From contig CANESN010000028.1 of the NCBI GenBank assembly GCA_947441105.1, positions 1 to 9,224 on the forward strand: DNA of 9,224 bases. Reading direction: 5' to 3'. Source of the stretch: Micrococcales bacterium. Lineage in GTDB: Bacteria; Actinomycetota; Actinomycetes; Actinomycetales; Microbacteriaceae. The notes under the pieces are model-generated. The model was given only the letters and a program-made list of their open reading frames with translations, searched no databases and was not told the origin of the DNA. Numbering within the stretch: position 1 is the stretch's first letter; each line of letters opens with the position of its first letter. The translations under genes were made by a program, and so were the position numbers. Positions 6,537 through 9,224 of the stretch are shown piece after piece.

Positions 6537-7880
6537 CTAGCTTGGCATATTTACAAAGCGGGAGTACTGACCGTGGAATGCAACCACAACGGTTCCGGTA
6601 GGTCCGTTTCGCTGCTTAGCCAAGATGAGATCGGCTTCTCCTGCTCGCGGGTGATCCTTTTCGTAGATGCCCTCGCGGTGCAAAAGCACTACGACGTCGG
6701 CATCCTGCTCCAAAGATCCAGACTCGCGAAGATGTGAAAGTTCAGGCTTTTTGTCTTTTGCCTGCTCTGCCTGACGGTTCAGCTGGCTTAGCGCAACTAC
6801 CGGCAAACCGAGCTCCTTGGCCAAAAGCTTGAGCGCTCTCGAGAATTCCGATACCTCCTGCTGACGAGACTCAACCTTTTTACCGCTGGACATCAGCTGG
6901 ATGTAGTCGATCACCACAAGTTTTAGGTCAACCTGTTGGGCCAGGCGGCGGCACTTGGCTCGAATTTCGACCAGCGACATGTTTGGGCTGTCATCGATAA
7001 ACAGCGGGGCGTCGTTGATTCGGCCTCGGACCGCTGCCAAGCGGGTCCAATCGGCGTCGGTAACCGTTCCCTTGCGCATCGACTGCAGATAGATGGAGGA
7101 TTCGGCGCTCATCAAACGCATTGCGATATCAGAGCGTCCCATTTCCAGGGAGAAGAAAATTGTGGCTTGGTTGTGCTTTATGGCCGCGTTTCTGGCAAGG
7201 TCAAGCGCAAAGGTCGACTTTCCTACCGCAGGACGGGCAGCGACAATGATCAACTGTCCCGCGTGCAGACCATGGGTGTAGGCGTCTAGGTCGGTAAATC
7301 CAGTTGGAACACCGGTTAGTTCACCGCCACGTTTTTGGGCACCCTCGATTTCCTGAATAGCAGCCTCGAGAGAGTCACTCAGTGGAACGTAATCCTCTCT
7401 TGAAGACTGACTTGAAACCCTGTAGATCTCGGCCTGCGCCTGGTTTACCAAGTCCTCGACTTCACCTTGGCTCTCGTAGCCCGCCTGAGCGATGCGAGTG
7501 CCGGCCTCAATTAGGCGGCGAAGAATTGCTTTATCAGCGACGATTTTGGCGTAGTAGCCGGCATTTGCAGCGGTCGGAACGTAGCCGGTTAGCGAGTGCA
7601 AGTAATCGGCACCGCCAGCTTTGACCAGGTTTCCTTGCTTATTCAGCTCGTCCGTCACAGCGATTACGTCGGTCGGTTCACCGCGACCAAACAGGTTCAA
7701 AACGGCGTTGAAGATTAGTTCGTGCTTCGGCGCATAGAAGTCGACGCCTGAAACTGCCTCGAAGACCTCGGCTACCGCTTCTTGGCTCAACAACATGCCA
7801 CCGAGAGTGGATTGCTCAGCATCTAGGTTGTGCGGAACGACTCTTGGATCGGCCGACGGGACCGGTGCCAACATCGACAT
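6537..7880 (-). CDS. dnaB: Replicative DNA helicase DnaB
   Basis: Hexameric 5'-3' helicase that unwinds the replication fork and recruits primase. It has 447 residues, full length. The N-terminal primase-interacting domain spans about 15-115 (PHNLDAEQSTLGGMLLS onwards), followed by a linker and the RecA-like motor domain from about 188. The Walker A motif is ARPAVGKST (215-223) with Lys221. SLEM holds the catalytic Glu245, and Walker B is LVVIDYIQL with Asp325. SQLNR (365-369), LRESGSLEQDAD (384-395) and KQRNGPTG (422-429, likely the arginine finger at Arg424) complete the motor. There is no intein at any of these motifs, although inteins are frequent in actinobacterial dnaB genes. The start at 7880 has a strong SD, GGAGG (7886-7890), five bases away. 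The upstream gap carries the DnaA-box cluster. Confidence 0.97.
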   Translation of the reverse strand: MSMLAPVPSADPRVVPHNLDAEQSTLGGMLLSQEAVAEVFEAVSGVDFYAPKHELIFNAVLNLFGRGEPTDVIAVTDELNKQGNLVKAGGADYLHSLTGYVPTAANAGYYAKIVADKAILRRLIEAGTRIAQAGYESQGEVEDLVNQAQAEIYRVSSQSSREDYVPLSDSLEAAIQEIEGAQKRGGELTGVPTGFTDLDAYTHGLHAGQLIIVAARPAVGKSTFALDLARNAAIKHNQATIFFSLEMGRSDIAMRLMSAESSIYLQSMRKGTVTDADWTRLAAVRGRINDAPLFIDDSPNMSLVEIRAKCRRLAQQVDLKLVVIDYIQLMSSGKKVESRQQEVSEFSRALKLLAKELGLPVVALSQLNRQAEQAKDKKPELSHLRESGSLEQDADVVVLLHREGIYEKDHPRAGEADLILAKQRNGPTGTVVVAFHGQYSRFVNMPS

Positions 7881-7906
7881 AAAAACCTCCAGATTTAGCT
7901 AAGCCT

Positions 7907-7935
7907 TGTATAGCTTGGGGTACCGACAGTTAAGA
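7907..7935 (-). promoter_or_regulatory. Weak candidate promoter of dnaB
   Basis: A -10-like TATACA lies at 7907-7912 on the minus strand, 26 bases before the dnaB ATG, which leaves room for the SD. At 17 bp upstream there is only TCTTAA (7930-7935), a poor -35. Some promoter is needed here because rplI ends in a terminator, but this exact placement is uncertain. The nearest DnaA box begins 12 bp upstream of the putative -35. Confidence 0.33.
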
Positions 7936-7946
7936 TTCAAACCACG

Positions 7947-7968
7947 CTGTGGATAACTGTGGATAACT
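7947..7968. repeat. 22-bp exact direct repeat, copy 1 (paired DnaA boxes)
   Basis: The 22 bases here are repeated exactly at 8013-8034, 66 bp away and in the same orientation. Each copy contains two TGTGGATAA boxes whose starts are 10 bp apart (7948-7956 and 7958-7966 in this copy). Confidence 0.9.
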
Positions 7969-8121
7969 CTGTGGAAACACGCCGAACAATACTGTGGAAA
8001 ACTCAGTGTTGCCTGTGGATAACTGTGGATAACTTTTCTAGACCTCAGTGTTTATAAGGGTTCGACCTGTGCACAATTTAAAGTGGAAAACTCTAAACCT
8101 CAACCTAAAGGTTGTGGATAA
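7948..8121 (-). promoter_or_regulatory. DnaA-box cluster upstream of dnaB (possible origin or DnaA-binding control region)
   Basis: Five exact copies of the DnaA box TTATCCACA, all in the same orientation (reading TGTGGATAA on the plus strand), start at 7948, 7958, 8014, 8024 and 8113. Degenerate copies start at 7970 (TGTGGAAAC), 7993 (TGTGGAAAA) and 8082 (AGTGGAAAA), and a TGTGCACA palindrome lies at 8068-8075. The interval 8034-8100 looks more A/T-rich than the neighbouring genes. Known: DnaA binds such boxes at origins, at titration sites and in regulated promoters. Inferred: one of these roles applies here. Against a standard oriC, actinobacterial origins usually lie by dnaA-dnaN, which are not seen here. 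Apart from this, the dnaB promoter region and the rplI terminator, the 308-bp gap holds nothing I recognise. Confidence 0.8.
8013..8034. repeat. 22-bp exact direct repeat, copy 2 (paired DnaA boxes)
   Basis: Identical to 7947-7968 over 22 bases; the flanks differ on both sides. It contains the boxes at 8014-8022 and 8024-8032, again 10 bp apart. Confidence 0.9.
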
Positions 8122-8138
8122 CCTTGGGTTTTTTGTGT

Positions 8139-8175
8139 AAAAAATGGAAACGGCCCGGGGTCACCGGGCCGTTTC
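8139..8175 (-). terminator. Rho-independent terminator of the ssb-rpsR-rplI operon
   Basis: On the minus strand, a perfect 12-bp stem (8164-8175 with 8147-8158, GAAACGGCCCGG and its complement) closes a five-base loop. Two bases then lead into a run of six T (8144 down to 8139). It begins 13 bases after the rplI stop codon. It should insulate the ribosomal operon from the DnaA-box region and dnaB. Confidence 0.92.
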
Positions 8176-8188
8176 GTTAATCTTTTGG

Positions 8189-8641
8189 TTACTTTGCAGC
8201 AACTACCTGTAGCTTCACGTTTGCAACTAGGTCGCTGGTTACGCGAACAGTGGCCTCGTACTCGCCCACGGTGGAGATCTTCGAGGAGATCTCAACCTTG
8301 CGCTTGTCGATTGCACCGATGCCCAGTGCGACAACTGCGTCTACAACATCTTGGGTCTTCACCGCACCGAAGATGCGGCCGTTAGCGCCAGCTTTGACGC
8401 TGATGCGGATTGCCTTCTCCTCGAGCTTGGTCTTGATGGCCTTTGCCTCTTCAACAGAAGCAAACTCGCGAGCCTGGCGAGCAGCGCGGATCTGAGTGAT
8501 CTGCTTCTCTCCACCCTTGGTCCAAACAACCGCTAGGCCGTTTGGAATCAGGAAGTTACGTGCGTAACCTGCCTTTACGTCTACTACATCGCCTGCGGAA
8601 CCGAGTCCGGAGACCTCATTGGTCAAAATTAGCTTCGACAT
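8189..8641 (-). CDS. rplI: 50S ribosomal protein L9
   Basis: Binds 23S rRNA at the base of the L1 stalk and extends across the ribosome surface, helping maintain reading frame. It has 150 residues, the normal length. The N-terminal domain carries the family signature [22 protein letters not shown] (12-33). A long charged connecting helix (about 45-78, rich in A, K, E and R) leads to the C-terminal RNA-binding domain starting near [17 protein letters not shown]. The ATG at 8641 has an SD, AAGGAG, seven bases upstream; this SD overlaps the rpsR stop codon (TAAGGAG), which suggests translational coupling. It is the last gene of the ssb-rpsR-rplI string and is followed by a strong terminator. Confidence 0.97.
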   Translation of the reverse strand: MSKLILTNEVSGLGSAGDVVDVKAGYARNFLIPNGLAVVWTKGGEKQITQIRAARQAREFASVEEAKAIKTKLEEKAIRISVKAGANGRIFGAVKTQDVVDAVVALGIGAIDKRKVEISSKISTVGEYEATVRVTSDLVANVKLQVVAAK

Positions 8642-8652
8642 GGGGATTCTCC

Positions 8653-8910
8653 TTAGCGCCCAGCACCGGAGTATGGCAATAGTGCCATCTCGCGTGCATT
8701 CTTAATCGCGGTTGCGATCTTGCGCTGGTCCTGCACCGTTGCACCGGTGATACGACGAGCACGGATCTTGCCGCGGTCGGATACGAACTTACGAAGGGTA
8801 GCGACGTCTTTGTAGTCGATAACCTCGATTTTGATGGTCTTGGCCGGGGCAAGTTTCGCGAACTTAGAGTTCATGCGAGCCTTGCGGCGGTCAGCTCCTT
8901 TTCCTGCCAT
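8653..8910 (-). CDS. rpsR: 30S ribosomal protein S18
   Basis: Small-subunit protein on the platform, where it pairs with S6. It has 85 residues. The conserved core is clear: [54 protein letters not shown] (about 28-81). The N-terminus ([13 protein letters not shown]) lacks the Cys-rich zinc-ribbon pattern seen in some S18 paralogues, so this looks like the zinc-independent form; whether a second, Cys-containing copy exists elsewhere is unknown. The ATG at 8910 has an SD, AAGGAG, six bases upstream. It lies 20 bp after ssb and 11 bp before rplI. Confidence 0.97.
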   Translation of the reverse strand: MAGKGADRRKARMNSKFAKLAPAKTIKIEVIDYKDVATLRKFVSDRGKIRARRITGATVQDQRKIATAIKNAREMALLPYSGAGR

Positions 8911-8930
8911 TTTCTTCTCCTTGGAATTCT

Positions 8931-9224
8931 TTAGAACGGTGCTTCGTCAACTGCTGGGTCTGCTGGGTTGGCCCAAGCGTCGGCGCCAGATGCTGGAGCC
9001 TTGGTCTCGCCCCACGGGGACTCGACTGCTGGAGCGCCACCTTCGCGAGCGCGGCGAGTGATGGATGCGGTTGCGTAGCGCAGAGATGGACCGATTTCAT
9101 CGATCTCTAGCTCGAGCGATGCACGAGCCTCTCCCTGAGCGGTCTGGTAAGCAGAAGGTGCCTTTAGGCGACCGGTAACAACAACACGGGATCCCTTAGT
9201 TAGGGACTGTGCGATGTTTTCTGC
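8931..9224 (-). CDS. ssb: Single-stranded DNA-binding protein, C-terminal part (cut by window edge)
   Basis: SSB coats single-stranded DNA at the fork and recruits repair and replication partners through its acidic tail. The minus-strand frame from the window edge to the TAA at 8931-8933 gives 97 residues. They begin inside the OB fold ([20 protein letters not shown]), continue through the [19 protein letters not shown] strand that is typical of actinobacterial SSB, and end in a Pro/Ala/Gly linker. The extreme C-terminus is DEAPF, a recognisable form of the acidic-hydrophobic tip (DDDIPF in E. coli). The N-terminal part lies beyond 9224. The order ssb-rpsR-rplI matches the conserved rpsF-ssb-rpsR-rplI cluster, so rpsF is expected further upstream. 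Confidence 0.95.
   Translation of the reverse strand, partial: AENIAQSLTKGSRVVVTGRLKAPSAYQTAQGEARASLELEIDEIGPSLRYATASITRRAREGGAPAVESPWGETKAPASGADAWANPADPAVDEAPF

Noticed and set aside
6537..7880. Intein in dnaB
   Set aside because: The reading frame runs uninterrupted through Walker A, Walker B and the C-terminal motifs at normal length.
7881..8188. CRISPR-like array in the repeat-rich gap
   Set aside because: The repeats are 9-bp DnaA boxes with irregular spacing and no uniform spacers, and no cas genes are present.
8616..8910. Other open frames over rpsR and the rplI start (for example 8616-8852, minus)
   Set aside because: Overlap rpsR in another frame, lack an SD and resemble nothing; shadows of rpsR and rplI.

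Overview
The window reads as chromosomal DNA from a streamlined actinobacterium, most likely Microbacteriaceae of the small-genome freshwater or marine 'Luna' type (Rhodoluna or Aquiluna-like). I base this on protein style (a BkdC-type E2 with an LVGYG-RRRR linker, SSB ending in DEAPF, a Mycobacterium-type four-TM holin-family protein, and a PurB beginning PLSPLDGRYR), on a moderate GC content (roughly 50-55% by eye), and on very tight packing. Genes overlap, abut or lie within about 45 bp almost everywhere. The taxonomic call is inference and was not checked by search.

Layout, left to right. (1) 1-450, minus: the first 150 residues of a zinc/manganese ABC transporter binding protein (ZnuA/TroA family), preceded by a compact promoter with a Zur-like palindrome and apparently no 5' leader. 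(2) 492-3947, minus: a three-gene operon for a branched-chain 2-oxoacid dehydrogenase complex (bkdA E1-alpha, bkdB E1-beta, bkdC E2); the E3 gene is not here. (3) 3946-4371, plus: a four-TM holin-family membrane protein whose start codon overlaps that of bkdA in the palindrome CATG. (4) 4415-5800, plus: purB, with a GTG start just after a perfect 8-bp inverted repeat. (5) 5801-7880, minus: dnaB followed by two uncharacterised membrane-protein genes in a tight operon that ends exactly against the purB stop codon. (6) 7881-8188: a 308-bp intergenic region, the only sizeable one, holding five exact DnaA boxes (TTATCCACA, all in one orientation), three degenerate ones and a strong terminator. (7) 8189-9224, minus: rplI, rpsR and the 3' part of ssb, the tail of the conserved rpsF-ssb-rpsR-rplI ribosomal/replication cluster.

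The right half combines replication and translation functions (SSB, S18, L9, DnaB). The left half is metabolic: branched-chain keto-acid oxidation, which in Gram-positive bacteria also supplies primers for branched-chain fatty acids, plus purine synthesis and metal uptake. The most interesting non-coding feature is the DnaA-box cluster. It sits upstream of dnaB with no dnaA or dnaN in view. It could be the replication origin, a DnaA-titration site, or a DnaA-controlled dnaB promoter, and the window cannot decide between these. No mobile elements, CRISPR arrays, tRNAs or rRNAs were seen, and I found no new multi-gene system beyond the items listed.
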